In this document: positions 6,880-15,542 of the stretch, piece after piece
Layout: each line of letters starts with the position of its first letter
Position numbering within the stretch: position 1 is the stretch's first letter
Source: Chryseobacterium aquaeductus
Lineage (GTDB): Bacteria > Bacteroidota > Bacteroidia > Flavobacteriales > Weeksellaceae
Direction of reading: 5' to 3'
Length of the DNA: 64,000 nucleotides
NCBI RefSeq assembly: GCF_905175375.1
Contig: NZ_CAJIMS010000001.1
Coordinates: forward strand, 620,001 to 684,000
Notes under the pieces: generated by a model
What the model saw: only the letters and a program-made list of their open reading frames with translations
Databases searched by the model: none
Told to the model about the DNA's origin: nothing
Position numbers and translations under genes: made by a program

Positions 6880-8394
6880 TTATTGGTTTACTACAATTGT
6901 ATTTCCATTACCTGTTTGGTTAGACATGTGATAGTTTCCGCTAGACATTTGGTTTACAGTAACTGCATTGGTATTACCATTTTGAGTCACAAATGATTCG
7001 TTGCTATTAGCATTTACTAATGCAGAACCCTGAGTGATGGTAGCTGTGTTACTGTTACCCATTTGGTAGCTTTCAGAAACATTATCATTTCCGTATTGAT
7101 TAGAAGCTAAAACATTACTGTTACCACCAGATTGCTCTCCGATAGAACTGTTGTTGTCACCATCCTGTAACATTGTAATTACATTTCTGGTTCCCATGCT
7201 GCTTGCAGTTCCGCTTTGATCTGCACTTGTATAGTTGTCATTTCCGATTTGGTCTATTTCAGCTCTGTTCCAGTTGTCACTTTGCATTACTAAGGCATCA
7301 TTGTCGTTACCATTTTGGTTAGCATCTAGTGAATTGTTATTTCCTGTTTGAGTACCTTCAGCGTTGTTTCTTAAACCTGTCTGAAATTGTCCGCCTTCAT
7401 TGCTGTTTCCTACTTGGTCTAAAGAAGCATCATTGTTGCTACCGCTTTGAGTTTGCATTGCACCGTTGAAAGTACCTCCAGATTGATTAGCAGATGCATC
7501 GTTTCCATTTCCGGTTTGAGATTGAGAGATCCAAGAAGAACCACCAGATTGTGTAGCAGAAGCGCTGTTGAAATTACCGTTTTGGTTTTGAGTCGCAGTA
7601 TGATCATTTCCAGCTTGAGTTACCGAAGCGTCATTCAAATTTCCGTCCTGGTTTTGAGTTGATGTTTGACGAACTCCTGTTTGTGCCACAGATGCATCGT
7701 TGAAATTGCCATCTTGATCTTGTGTTGCATCATGTCTTTCTCCCGTTTGAGTGGAAGTAGCATTGTTTAAGTTTCCGTCTTGTATTTGATCTAAGTCATT
7801 TAAAAATCCTACCTGAGAAGCAGTAGCATCATTTAAATTACCGTCTTGTATCTGATTAATATCGTTAGCTGTGCTGAAGACACCGCTTGGACGTGTAAAA
7901 CCTGTCTGACTTTGTGAAGCTGTAGCTGTATTTGCAATACCATCTTGATTTTGAACGATATTTGATCTCACATCGCCTCCACCTTGAGTAGCTGTAGCTT
8001 CGTTGAACCATCCATCCTGTTCTTGTCTGATTTTAGACCCAAAACTGAACTGTTGAGTCGCAGCAGCGTCATTGCTAAGACCATCCTGAATCTGAACAAC
8101 TTCTACTCCACCTGCAGAAAAACCTTGTCCCTGACTTATTGTAGCATCATTAAGACTACCCGTTTGTGTTGTAGCTGCCTTATTACGAGCACTGTTACTT
8201 CTTTGATAAACGTTTACATCATTTCCGTTTCCTGTTTGGGTAGTAACGTTTTCGTTACCGAAAGTTTGTAAACTTAGTTGTGTAACTGTAGCAGAGTTAT
8301 TATTTCCACCCTGTGTTACTGTATTGTCGCTGTTTTGTGCAAAAGCGAATCCTGCTGATAAAACAACAAATGCACCGGTTACTAATTTTTTCAT
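6880..8394 (-). CDS. Curlin repeat protein, probable major amyloid subunit
   Basis: 504 residues with signal peptide MKKLVTGAFVVLSAGFAFA. The mature protein is an almost uninterrupted run of about 20 curlin units of roughly 22 residues following Q-x-G-x-x-N-x-A-x-x-x-Q, for example IQDGNLNDATASQ, NQDGNFNDAS-type and SQTGNGNDASANQ. E. coli CsgA has five such units in 151 residues, so this subunit is more than three times longer. The most regular repeats are in the middle (about residues 180-310), where the DNA repeats too; the ends are more diverged. Exported through CsgG and polymerised on the cell surface as a biofilm matrix fibre. Transcribed alone from a good promoter, upstream of the csg operon on the same strand. 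Acidic gatekeeper-like residues (D in QDG) are frequent. Confidence 0.92.
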   Translation of the reverse strand: MKKLVTGAFVVLSAGFAFAQNSDNTVTQGGNNNSATVTQLSLQTFGNENVTTQTGNGNDVNVYQRSNSARNKAATTQTGSLNDATISQGQGFSAGGVEVVQIQDGLSNDAAATQQFSFGSKIRQEQDGWFNEATATQGGGDVRSNIVQNQDGIANTATASQSQTGFTRPSGVFSTANDINQIQDGNLNDATASQVGFLNDLDQIQDGNLNNATSTQTGERHDATQDQDGNFNDASVAQTGVRQTSTQNQDGNLNDASVTQAGNDHTATQNQNGNFNSASATQSGGSSWISQSQTGNGNDASANQSGGTFNGAMQTQSGSNNDASLDQVGNSNEGGQFQTGLRNNAEGTQTGNNNSLDANQNGNDNDALVMQSDNWNRAEIDQIGNDNYTSADQSGTASSMGTRNVITMLQDGDNNSSIGEQSGGNSNVLASNQYGNDNVSESYQMGNSNTATITQGSALVNANSNESFVTQNGNTNAVTVNQMSSGNYHMSNQTGNGNTIVVNQ

Positions 8395-8421
8395 GGTATA
8401 AAATTTTATTGGTTAGTGATA

Positions 8422-8450
8422 CAAATGTAGAACTATCCCAAACCTCAAAA
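8422..8450 (-). promoter_or_regulatory. Promoter of the curlin gene
   Basis: Minus strand TTTTG (8446-8450), 16 bp, TACATTTG (8422-8429), a full match to TAnnTTTG, 27 bp upstream of the start codon. Confidence 0.65.
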
Positions 8451-8487
8451 ACCACCATAAAAGGGTAAATTTACAATATCATTAGAT

Positions 8488-8565
8488 ACGGTTTATATTG
8501 TCACCGTTTTCAGTTTTCCACAATCATCAGTAATAGGTACTTTGGCTGTACGTATAAATACGGTA
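8488..8565. promoter_or_regulatory. Candidate curli operators upstream of the curlin gene
   Basis: Two elements: inverted repeat ACGGT (8488-8492) / ACCGT (8503-8507), and TACGTATAAATACGGTA (8549-8565), whose complement TACCGTATTTATACGTA matches the csg operon element TACCGTGTTTATACGGA at 15 of 17 positions. They lie about 60 and 130 bp upstream of the curlin -7 box and also face the divergent NUDIX gene. Confidence 0.45.
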
Positions 8566-8631
8566 GAATATTTGGCTGAAAAATATGGTTAATTAACATC
8601 TATTTCTATTCCATTTTATAAGATATATTAG

Positions 8632-8639
8632 TAAATTTG
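8632..8639 (+). promoter_or_regulatory. -7 element abutting the NUDIX start codon
   Basis: TAAATTTG followed by 4 nt and ATG. Transcription would start at or next to the start codon, giving a leaderless mRNA. Confidence 0.55.
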
Positions 8640-8643
8640 AGAT

Positions 8644-9273
8644 ATGGAAAGTTTTGGAAAAGATCTGCTGCAAAAAATAAGAAAAGCCCAACTCGGTGGC
8701 GCCAATGCTCATGGAGTTTTCTCTCCGCCATACCGTGCAATTTTCAGTCACGATCAGATTATTGAAAAAAATCCGAAATTTGCAGCTGTAAATATTGTTT
8801 TGTATTTACGAGATAACGACTGGTATTTTCCGCTTATTCAGCGTACAGAAAATGAGAGAGACAGGCACAGCGGACAAATATCTTTACCAGGAGGCAAACG
8901 TGAAGAACTTGATCAGGACTTTGCAGAAACAGCTGTACGTGAGACTTCAGAAGAAATTGGTTTGGAAAAATATTATGTAAGAATTATTCGGGAGATGTCT
9001 CCGATTTATATTCCACCAAGCAACTTTTATGTTTATCCATACATCTCTTATTCCAAAAGAAATCCTGAATTTATTTTGCAAGAAAGTGAAGCCGTGGAAA
9101 TCATAGAATTTCCTATCACTTCCTTTCTTAATCTTCCGGATTCGCCTGAAATCATGGCATTACCGGGAGCCGGTGGTACGGAGGTACCGGTGATCAATTT
9201 CAACGGATATATCATCTGGGGTGCAACCGCAATGATACTCAGCGAATTCAGCCAGTTGATTAAAAAAATGTAA
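8644..9273 (+). CDS. NUDIX hydrolase, CoA pyrophosphatase-like
   Basis: 209 residues. The NUDIX box GGKREELDQDFAETAVRETS followed by EEIG is intact, preceded by RTENERDRHSGQISLP, the extension that marks the CoA diphosphatase (NudL/UPF0035) group. Predicted to cleave CoA into phosphopantetheine and 3',5'-ADP with Mg2+ or Mn2+. First gene of a likely operon with the acyltransferase, a lipoprotein and Mpl; a further TAACTTTG overlaps its stop codon and can start the next gene separately. Substrate is inferred from the family motif. Confidence 0.85.
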   Translation: MESFGKDLLQKIRKAQLGGANAHGVFSPPYRAIFSHDQIIEKNPKFAAVNIVLYLRDNDWYFPLIQRTENERDRHSGQISLPGGKREELDQDFAETAVRETSEEIGLEKYYVRIIREMSPIYIPPSNFYVYPYISYSKRNPEFILQESEAVEIIEFPITSFLNLPDSPEIMALPGAGGTEVPVINFNGYIIWGATAMILSEFSQLIKKM

Positions 9274-9278
9274 CTTTG
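9271..9278 (+). promoter_or_regulatory. Internal -7 element before the acyltransferase gene
   Basis: TAACTTTG starts with the stop codon of the NUDIX gene and ends 23 bp before the acyltransferase start. Confidence 0.4.
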
Positions 9279-9301
9279 CAGATATTATGTTTAATTGAAA
9301 A

Positions 9302-10102
9302 ATGGCGAAGAAAAACATATTTACCGATTCGTTCGGCACACCCTATTTTCTGAAAAGATTTATCATTTTTATTCTGGGAATTGTTTCTTACAGAAGATTT
9401 AATGGTTTTAATAAACTGAAAATTACCGGAACAGAAAATTTGGTAGATTTACCAGATTCTAATGTTCTTTTTGTATCCAATCATCAGACTTATTTTGCTG
9501 ATGTAGCAGCCATGTATCATGCATTTTGCGCAGTAAATAATGGATATTTAAATACAATAAAAAACCCGATTTATCTCCTGAATCCGAGAGTCGATTTTTA
9601 CTACGTTGCTGCAGAAGAAACCATGAATAAAGGTATTTTGCCAAAAATTTTTAAAATCGCAGGAGCCGTTACCGTAAAAAGAACATGGAGAGCAGAAGGA
9701 AAAAACGTCAACAGAATGGTAGATTTGGGTGAGATTGACAACATCATGAAAGCCTTAGATAACGGCTGGGTTGCCACTTTTCCGCAAGGAACTACAGCTG
9801 CTTTTGCGCAAGGAAGAAAAGGTACTGCAAAACTGATCAAAAACCAACGCCCGATTGTGATTCCTATAAAAATAAACGGTTTCAGAAGAGCGTTTGATAA
9901 AAAAGGACTTCGTGTAAAAGTAACAGGTGTGAAGCCTACCATGGAATTTAAAAAGCCTCTGGATATTGATTATGACAAAGAAAATGCACAGCAAATTCTT
10001 CACAAAATCATGATTGCCATTGAGCAAACTGAAGATTTTAATTTACTCCACACCTATGATGAGGAATTAAAATCGAAAAAATCTGAACAACCCAACCCAT
10101 AA
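9302..10102 (+). CDS. 1-acyl-sn-glycerol-3-phosphate acyltransferase family (PlsC-like)
   Basis: 266 residues. PlsC domain with the acceptor motif SNHQTYFADV, where five rather than the usual four residues separate the catalytic His and Asp, and FPQGTTAAF where most PlsC proteins have FPEGTR. The enzyme class transfers an acyl group to lysophosphatidic acid in membrane lipid synthesis at the inner membrane; an N-terminal hydrophobic stretch (FLKRFIIFILGIV) fits membrane association. The variant motifs leave the acceptor uncertain; it could acylate another lipid, such as an aminolipid. Located 28 bp after the NUDIX gene. Confidence 0.8.
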   Translation: MAKKNIFTDSFGTPYFLKRFIIFILGIVSYRRFNGFNKLKITGTENLVDLPDSNVLFVSNHQTYFADVAAMYHAFCAVNNGYLNTIKNPIYLLNPRVDFYYVAAEETMNKGILPKIFKIAGAVTVKRTWRAEGKNVNRMVDLGEIDNIMKALDNGWVATFPQGTTAAFAQGRKGTAKLIKNQRPIVIPIKINGFRRAFDKKGLRVKVTGVKPTMEFKKPLDIDYDKENAQQILHKIMIAIEQTEDFNLLHTYDEELKSKKSEQPNP

Positions 10103-10114
10103 TTTACAATCATT

Positions 10115-10555
10115 ATGAAAAATTTAATAGCAATATTATTTGCCATTATGATTACCGTTTCTTGCAACAGCCAGAAAATATACTCAAATTTTGACATCAG
10201 CTACTCGAAAAGCGGTGGCTATGCCCCGATCTATGAAAATCTTCTGATCAAGGGAAATGATGCACATTATTCCTTCGATGGTCAGGGAAAGAAAACCAAA
10301 ACAAATTTCAAACTTACTGGCGAAGATATTCAGAATCTAAATCATATCCTAAGTCAGAATAAATTCAGACATATTGCTGAAGATCACAAGAAAATATATG
10401 ACCGCGTTTCGGTTTCCATCAATGTAAAAAGCGGTGAGAACAGCGCAAATAAAACCGATGCAGGGATGATTTTGCCCCAATATCAAAAAAATTGGGATCA
10501 GATTGTAAATGCTTTTCAGGAAATTATCAGTAAAAACGTAAAAAACACTCAATAA
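10115..10555 (+). CDS. Small lipoprotein of unknown function
   Basis: 146 residues with a lipobox (MITVSC, Cys17). The remainder is a mixed alpha/beta sequence (IYSNFDISYSKSGGYAPIYE ...) without a motif I can assign. It begins 12 bp after the acyltransferase and ends 2 bp before the mpl start, so it belongs to that transcription unit. Confidence 0.75.
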   Translation: MKNLIAILFAIMITVSCNSQKIYSNFDISYSKSGGYAPIYENLLIKGNDAHYSFDGQGKKTKTNFKLTGEDIQNLNHILSQNKFRHIAEDHKKIYDRVSVSINVKSGENSANKTDAGMILPQYQKNWDQIVNAFQEIISKNVKNTQ

Positions 10556-10557
10556 AT

Positions 10558-11895
10558 TTGAAAACCCATTTTATTGCCATCGGCGGTAGCGCAATGCACA
10601 ATCTTGCTATTGCGTTAAAAGATAAAGGATATGAAGTTTCCGGCTCAGATGATGCCATTTTTGAACCTTCAAAATCGAGACTTGAGAAAAAAGAAATTCT
10701 CCCTCAGGAATTGGGATGGTTTCCGGAAAAAATCACTTCAGACATAGATGCCATAATTCTAGGAATGCACGCCCATGAGGACAATCCTGAGTTGGCAAAA
10801 GCAAAAGAATTAGGTTTAAAAATATACTCTTACCCGGAATTTTTATACGAACAGGCAAAGAATAAAACCAGAGTTGTCATCGCTGGATCTCATGGTAAAA
10901 CGACCATTACTTCGATGATTCTTCATGTGCTGAATTTTCATCAGAAAGATGTAGACTACATGGTGGGCGCTCAGTTGGAAGGTTTCGACTGTATGGTGAA
11001 ACTGACTGAAGATAATGATTTCATGGTTTTAGAAGGTGACGAATATCTGTCTTCTCCTATCGATTTGCGTTCAAAATTTTTATTGTATCAGCCAAATATC
11101 GCTTTAATGAGCGGTATTGCGTGGGATCACATCAATGTTTTTAAAACTTTTGACGACTATATCGAACAGTTCAGAAAGTTTGTAGCAAGCATCACGCCCG
11201 GCGGAATATTGGTATATAACGAAGAAGATGCTGAAGTAGTAAAAGTGGTAGAAAATGCCGAAAACTACTTCAGAAAAATCCCTTATAAAACTCCGGAATA
11301 TGAGCTCAGTAACGGAAAAGTTTATTTAAAAACCGAAATGGGTGATATTCCGCTTTCTGTTTTTGGGTCTCATAACCTTTTGAATCTTGAAGGGGCAAGA
11401 AATATCTGTCATCATTTGGGTATTATGGATGAAGATTTCTATGATGCCATCATGAGTTTTAAAGGTGCTTCAAAACGTCTTGAGAAAATTGAAAGAGAAG
11501 ATAACGGTACTTTATATAAAGATTTCGCACACGCTCCAAGCAAAGTGAAAGCGGCGGTAAAAGCATTTTGCGAACAATTTAAAAATGAAAAAAAGTATGG
11601 TTTTCTTGAGTTACACACCTACTCTAGTTTGAATCCTGTATTTCTTGAGCAATACGATCATGCAATGGATGGCTTGGATGAAGCTATTGTTTTCTATTCT
11701 GAAGACGCTTTAAAAATCAAAAGAATGGAGCCTATTTCGCCTGATTTAATTAAAGAAAAATTCAAAAACGAAAACCTGAAAGTCTTTACCAGTGCACAAG
11801 AACTTCATGCTTATTGGGATTTATTAGATAAAACCAAAGGCTCGTACATGATGATGAGTTCAGGAAATTTTGGAGGTTTAGACTTAATGAAGTAA
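10558..11895 (+). CDS. mpl: UDP-N-acetylmuramate:L-Ala-gamma-D-Glu-meso-DAP ligase (Mpl)
   Basis: 445 residues of the Mur ligase family. The start is a TTG at 10558; family members begin exactly at this residue (HFIAIGGSAMHNLAIALKDKG), so no upstream ATG is needed. The nucleotide loop GSHGKTTITSMI is the Mur ATP-binding site and SGIAWDHINVF the central motif. Mpl reattaches recycled murein tripeptide to UDP-MurNAc in the cytoplasm. It is the last gene of its operon and is followed by a terminator. Confidence 0.92.
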   Translation: MKTHFIAIGGSAMHNLAIALKDKGYEVSGSDDAIFEPSKSRLEKKEILPQELGWFPEKITSDIDAIILGMHAHEDNPELAKAKELGLKIYSYPEFLYEQAKNKTRVVIAGSHGKTTITSMILHVLNFHQKDVDYMVGAQLEGFDCMVKLTEDNDFMVLEGDEYLSSPIDLRSKFLLYQPNIALMSGIAWDHINVFKTFDDYIEQFRKFVASITPGGILVYNEEDAEVVKVVENAENYFRKIPYKTPEYELSNGKVYLKTEMGDIPLSVFGSHNLLNLEGARNICHHLGIMDEDFYDAIMSFKGASKRLEKIEREDNGTLYKDFAHAPSKVKAAVKAFCEQFKNEKKYGFLELHTYSSLNPVFLEQYDHAMDGLDEAIVFYSEDALKIKRMEPISPDLIKEKFKNENLKVFTSAQELHAYWDLLDKTKGSYMMMSSGNFGGLDLMK

Positions 11896-11920
11896 ATCTC
11901 CAAAAAAATAGATAAAATAA

Positions 11921-11957
11921 AAAATCCGTCCCAATTTTTTTTGAGGCGGATTTTCTT
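11921..11957 (+). terminator. Terminator after mpl
   Basis: AAAATCCGTCC and GGCGGATTTT pair, followed by CTTTTG. About 25 bp after the stop codon. Confidence 0.7.
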
Positions 11958-12009
11958 TTGTATTTAAAAACTAATATCAGAATATTACTGAACTTTTCAC
12001 TATATTGTA

Positions 12010-13317
12010 TTAATTTCCAATAACAATCCAGCTAGTACCATCGCTTTGTATCTGAAACCTTTGGTTAGGATTGATTGTAGTAATTGTTTGATTGGAAACA
12101 TCATCATAAACGCCACCACCACCACTCACTGTAATATTTTTAGCGACGATACCATTACTGCCTATTAATATGTAAATTCTACCCAGACAAGTATTGGCAT
12201 TAGGAAGATTAATCGTTGAAATATCATTAAAAACCCTTATAGTATAATGGTTTTCATTTACATTGAATATGCCTGTATTGGTTCCGGTAGTCACATAACT
12301 TGTAGCCACAGAACCATTAATCTGGATTTGGGAATTAGGATTAGAAGTTCCTACACCTATTCTCCCTGATCCTGTGATTGAAACATCTTTGGTGGTTGTT
12401 CCGTTTCCTTTGTACAGAAAAGCAAATCTGTTAGAAGCTGTTCCTAAATCTGTCTGATAAAATCCGTAGTAATTTGTAACTCCGCCTAATGATGAATGAA
12501 TCCCAGAATAGAAACCATAGTAATTAGAGATCGTACCATTGACCTGTCCGGTAAAATCATTACTGAAACCGTAAAGATCTGTTGTATTGGAGCCAGCCCT
12601 AAAATCATAAGTGTTCTGAAATCCATAAAAAGTATTTATATCAGTACCCTCTCCTCTGTATTCGTTCAAAACCCCTACAACATTTGGGTAATTACTCGTG
12701 TTTATATTCCACAGACGGTTTCTTTGGGCTCTGAAAGTTCCTGTGATTGTAGAACCACTTCTCAGATACATTAGGTTCTCAATTCCGAAAACATTTGCTG
12801 CCTGGCTACCCGATTGCAAATCTGTAGCGGAATTTAAGTTGGTAATCGAACTGGTATATACAGAAGAGGGATTGATGGATGAAAGTAAATTCGTTAAATT
12901 GCTGGAATCATCTAATCCTACTCGTAACCTATTCACATTATTCGTTCTTATCCATACGGGTTGGTTGTCTGTTGTCCCTAGAAAATTAGAAGCAGCATCT
13001 GTTCCCGAATTTCCTAATGTATTCCAATTATTAGATAGCGATTCCCATTTTGCTCCCGACCAATAGTAATACCCTTTTCTTAAATTGGTATTTACCGTAG
13101 TATTATAAATAAGTAAACTCTCTACATTTCCGTTAGCTATGGCAGTATTATCCGTGAGACTTTGCAATGGTACTCTTGTAATGAGCAAACCTTTATTTGT
13201 TGAAGATAGCTCTAAAATAGATGATGGATCTGGCGCTGTAGTTCCTATCCCCACCTGAGCAAAATAGTAATTTGAAAATAATAGTGAAAAGAAACTAACT
13301 AAAGATTTTTTTTTCAT
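12010..13317 (-). CDS. Secreted surface protein with tail-fibre-like beta repeats
   Basis: 435 residues. Signal peptide MKKKSLVSFFSLLFSNYYFA, then the flavobacterial exported-protein opening QVGIGTTAPDPSSILEL and NKGLLITRVPL. The middle (about 190-310) has repeated YGFxN/YYGFYxG strands (TFYGFQNTYDFRAGSN, DLYGFSNDFTG, NYYGFYSGI, NYYGFYQTD), and a second IGVGTSNPNSQIQI segment lies near residue 320. Such proteins resemble phage tail-fibre shafts but are chromosomal in this phylum and presumed adhesins or surface-layer components. No T9SS C-terminal sorting domain is evident. It stands alone. Confidence 0.75.
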   Translation of the reverse strand: MKKKSLVSFFSLLFSNYYFAQVGIGTTAPDPSSILELSSTNKGLLITRVPLQSLTDNTAIANGNVESLLIYNTTVNTNLRKGYYYWSGAKWESLSNNWNTLGNSGTDAASNFLGTTDNQPVWIRTNNVNRLRVGLDDSSNLTNLLSSINPSSVYTSSITNLNSATDLQSGSQAANVFGIENLMYLRSGSTITGTFRAQRNRLWNINTSNYPNVVGVLNEYRGEGTDINTFYGFQNTYDFRAGSNTTDLYGFSNDFTGQVNGTISNYYGFYSGIHSSLGGVTNYYGFYQTDLGTASNRFAFLYKGNGTTTKDVSITGSGRIGVGTSNPNSQIQINGSVATSYVTTGTNTGIFNVNENHYTIRVFNDISTINLPNANTCLGRIYILIGSNGIVAKNITVSGGGGVYDDVSNQTITTINPNQRFQIQSDGTSWIVIGN

Positions 13318-13465
13318 TTGTTAAATTTTTGATTTAATGTTGTGTTAAATTTTTCTAATTAAATATACCACACTTCAAATATAAAAAATACATTTATCTT
13401 ACAAAAATAAAGCTGTACTCATAAAGAATATTATTTTTATATTTTAATTTAAAACATTTATGGTA

Positions 13466-14338
13466 TTAAATATCTGCCACAGAATTCAGCATTTTCTTTT
13501 CCCAAGCAGGATCTTTCGGATCGAAAAACAACCTTTTACCTATATTCAGAGAACGAACAATATTCATTTCATCTTCTGAAAGTTTGAAGTCAAAAACATT
13601 GAAATTTTCTTCAATTCTGGATGGCGTTACTGATTTTGGAATCACACAAAAACCTTCCTGCAGATGCCATCTCAAAATAACCTGAGCAACGGTTTTACTG
13701 TATTTTTCAGAGATATTTTTCAATTCAGAGTTATTTAGCAGCTCTTCATTTCCATTTCCAAGCGGACTCCAAGGCTGGGTGACAATATTGTTTTCTCTAT
13801 TGTAAACCTGCAATTCATTTTGCTGGAAAATTGGGTGCAATTCTATTTGATTCACCACAGGAATAATTTCAGAGTGAGCCTTTAATTCTTCCAGTTTTTC
13901 AACGGTGAAATTACAAACACCAATTGCTTTTATTTTTCCTTCGCTGTATAGCTCTTCCATTGCTTTCCACGCACCTAAAAAATCTCCGAAAGGCCAGTGA
14001 ATAAGATACATATCCAAATAATCGAGCTGAAGTCGATCTAAAGTTCTTTGAAATCCGCTTTTTGCTTTTTCATAGCTGAAATCCTGAACCCAGAGTTTTG
14101 AAGTGATAAATAAATTTTCTCTGATTACACCACAGTTTTTGATGGCATTTCCAACTCCTATTTCATTTTGATAAATGGAAGCTGTGTCGATCATTCTATA
14201 ACCAGTTTCAATTGCTTTGATGACAGTGTTTTCACAGACTTTTTGGTCGTCGATCTGCCAAACACCGAAGCCGAGAGCAGGAATATCAATGCCGTTGTTA
14301 AATGTAATTACGGGCTGTCCTTTATATTTTTTTTGCAT
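13466..14338 (-). CDS. Aldo/keto reductase
   Basis: 290 residues counted from MQKKYKGQ; the frame extends 11 codons upstream, but those are not family-like. Complete AKR signatures: GYRMIDTASIYQNE carries the Asp and catalytic Tyr, FITSKLW the Lys, YLIHWPFGD the His, and IPKSVTPSRIEEN the NADPH-binding C-terminal motif. Belongs to the 2,5-diketo-gluconate reductase-like AKR5 group and reduces aldehydes or ketones with NADPH in the cytoplasm. It precedes the LysR gene on the complementary strand and may share its transcript. Confidence 0.9.
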   Translation of the reverse strand: MQKKYKGQPVITFNNGIDIPALGFGVWQIDDQKVCENTVIKAIETGYRMIDTASIYQNEIGVGNAIKNCGVIRENLFITSKLWVQDFSYEKAKSGFQRTLDRLQLDYLDMYLIHWPFGDFLGAWKAMEELYSEGKIKAIGVCNFTVEKLEELKAHSEIIPVVNQIELHPIFQQNELQVYNRENNIVTQPWSPLGNGNEELLNNSELKNISEKYSKTVAQVILRWHLQEGFCVIPKSVTPSRIEENFNVFDFKLSEDEMNIVRSLNIGKRLFFDPKDPAWEKKMLNSVADI

Positions 14339-14503
14339 ATTTTGATTATTTATTTTAATTATAACTAACAAATTTCGGATAAAATTTTGAAATATTTATA
14401 TATCAATTTTATTCCTCACTTAAACTACCATTGATTTTACTTAGCAAAAATCACATCTAAAAAAATGGTAGCATCTCCAATACTAATTTCTAATCTCTAA
14501 CTT

Positions 14504-15406
14504 CTAGTTTCTGCTCATCATTGTTCTGAACAAACTTTTAATATGTTCGATTTCAGATTGATACATCGTATTTTTTCTGCATCCGAAATACAAAGTGTTT
14601 TCTAATTTCTTTTCGCCTTCCCAAATTAATTGTACATCGCCATTTTCAATTTCGTTTTTACATAGAAAATCAGGAACTACCGCCAAGCCTTTTCCACCTT
14701 TCAGACAACGGATGATCGAATTGAGATTGGGAACAATATAATTGGGTCTGAATTTCGGTTTATGCCCAAAATTCAACATCCAAAACTGAAAAAGATGCTC
14801 CATGTCTCCTGTTGTTCCGTACCATTTTTCCTTGGTTAACCAATCTTCAAGCTGTTGTAAATTTTTGGTTTTTAAAACTTCACTAAAACTTTCTGGATCG
14901 ATATCTTTACCTCCTACCAAAACGATTTGTTCGGAAGAAAAAGCTTCGTGCAAAATATTGGGCGAAGTTCCCTTTTTTGGAGTGATAATCAAATCTAAAA
15001 TTCCTTTATCCAACTGATCCAACATCTCAGGATATTGCCCAAAACCGATAATCAAATTAAAATCTAAAGAAGAAACATACTGTTCCAAAGTGGTCTGAAA
15101 AGTTTCGAAACACATTCCTATACTGATCGTAGGAGTAGTTTTTTCGGTAGATTTCTGAAAGTTTTTTTCCACCTCTTCCAGTTTTGTCAGATGCTCAGAG
15201 ACTGCATTGTATAATACTTTTGCTCTTTCGGTCGGAATCATTTTCCTACCGGTTCTGTCAAACAATTTGTAACCCACATAAGCTTCCAAAGAACCTAAAT
15301 GCAAACTTACTCCGGGTTGCGAAATAAAAAGAGATTCTGCCGCTCCCGTTAATGTTCCGGTTTTATAAATCGCTTTGAAAGTTCTGTACCATTCTAAATT
15401 TACCAT
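14504..15406 (-). CDS. LysR-family transcriptional regulator
   Basis: 300 residues, usual for LysR. N-terminal winged HTH (about 3-60; FKAIYKTGTLTGAAESLFIS, QPGVSLHLGSLE) and a substrate-binding domain (about 90-295). Divergent from the quinone reductase gene with 234 bp between them, the classical arrangement of a LysR regulator and its target. A perfect inverted repeat lies in the gap. Ligand unknown; a quinone or redox signal is plausible from the context. Confidence 0.9.
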   Translation of the reverse strand: MVNLEWYRTFKAIYKTGTLTGAAESLFISQPGVSLHLGSLEAYVGYKLFDRTGRKMIPTERAKVLYNAVSEHLTKLEEVEKNFQKSTEKTTPTISIGMCFETFQTTLEQYVSSLDFNLIIGFGQYPEMLDQLDKGILDLIITPKKGTSPNILHEAFSSEQIVLVGGKDIDPESFSEVLKTKNLQQLEDWLTKEKWYGTTGDMEHLFQFWMLNFGHKPKFRPNYIVPNLNSIIRCLKGGKGLAVVPDFLCKNEIENGDVQLIWEGEKKLENTLYFGCRKNTMYQSEIEHIKSLFRTMMSRN

Positions 15407-15502
15407 GATAATAATGTGAGTTGAGAATTAGCTTCGCTGTGAATAGTCAATTTTAGATTAATAATGTTTGATGGAGAGAATGTAATTGTCAATTTCTTCT
15501 GA

Positions 15503-15510
15503 CAAATTTA
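15503..15510 (-). promoter_or_regulatory. -7 element of the LysR gene
   Basis: CAAATTTA on the plus strand, TAAATTTG on the minus strand, 96 bp upstream of the LysR start codon. Confidence 0.4.
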
Positions 15511-15542
15511 GTGGTAAGTTTTTAAATATTGGCAAATCCACT

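Noticed and set aside
6880..8394. Regular DNA repeats resembling a CRISPR or satellite array
   Set aside because: The repeats are in one long open frame and encode curlin units; spacing and sequence vary at third codon positions as in coding DNA.
10553..10560. TAAATTTG at the start of mpl as a promoter
   Set aside because: It overlaps the start codon itself and would place the transcript start inside the gene; mpl is tightly packed behind the lipoprotein gene.
12010..13317. Prophage tail-fibre gene
   Set aside because: No other phage gene, integrase or attachment site nearby, and the protein has a signal peptide.
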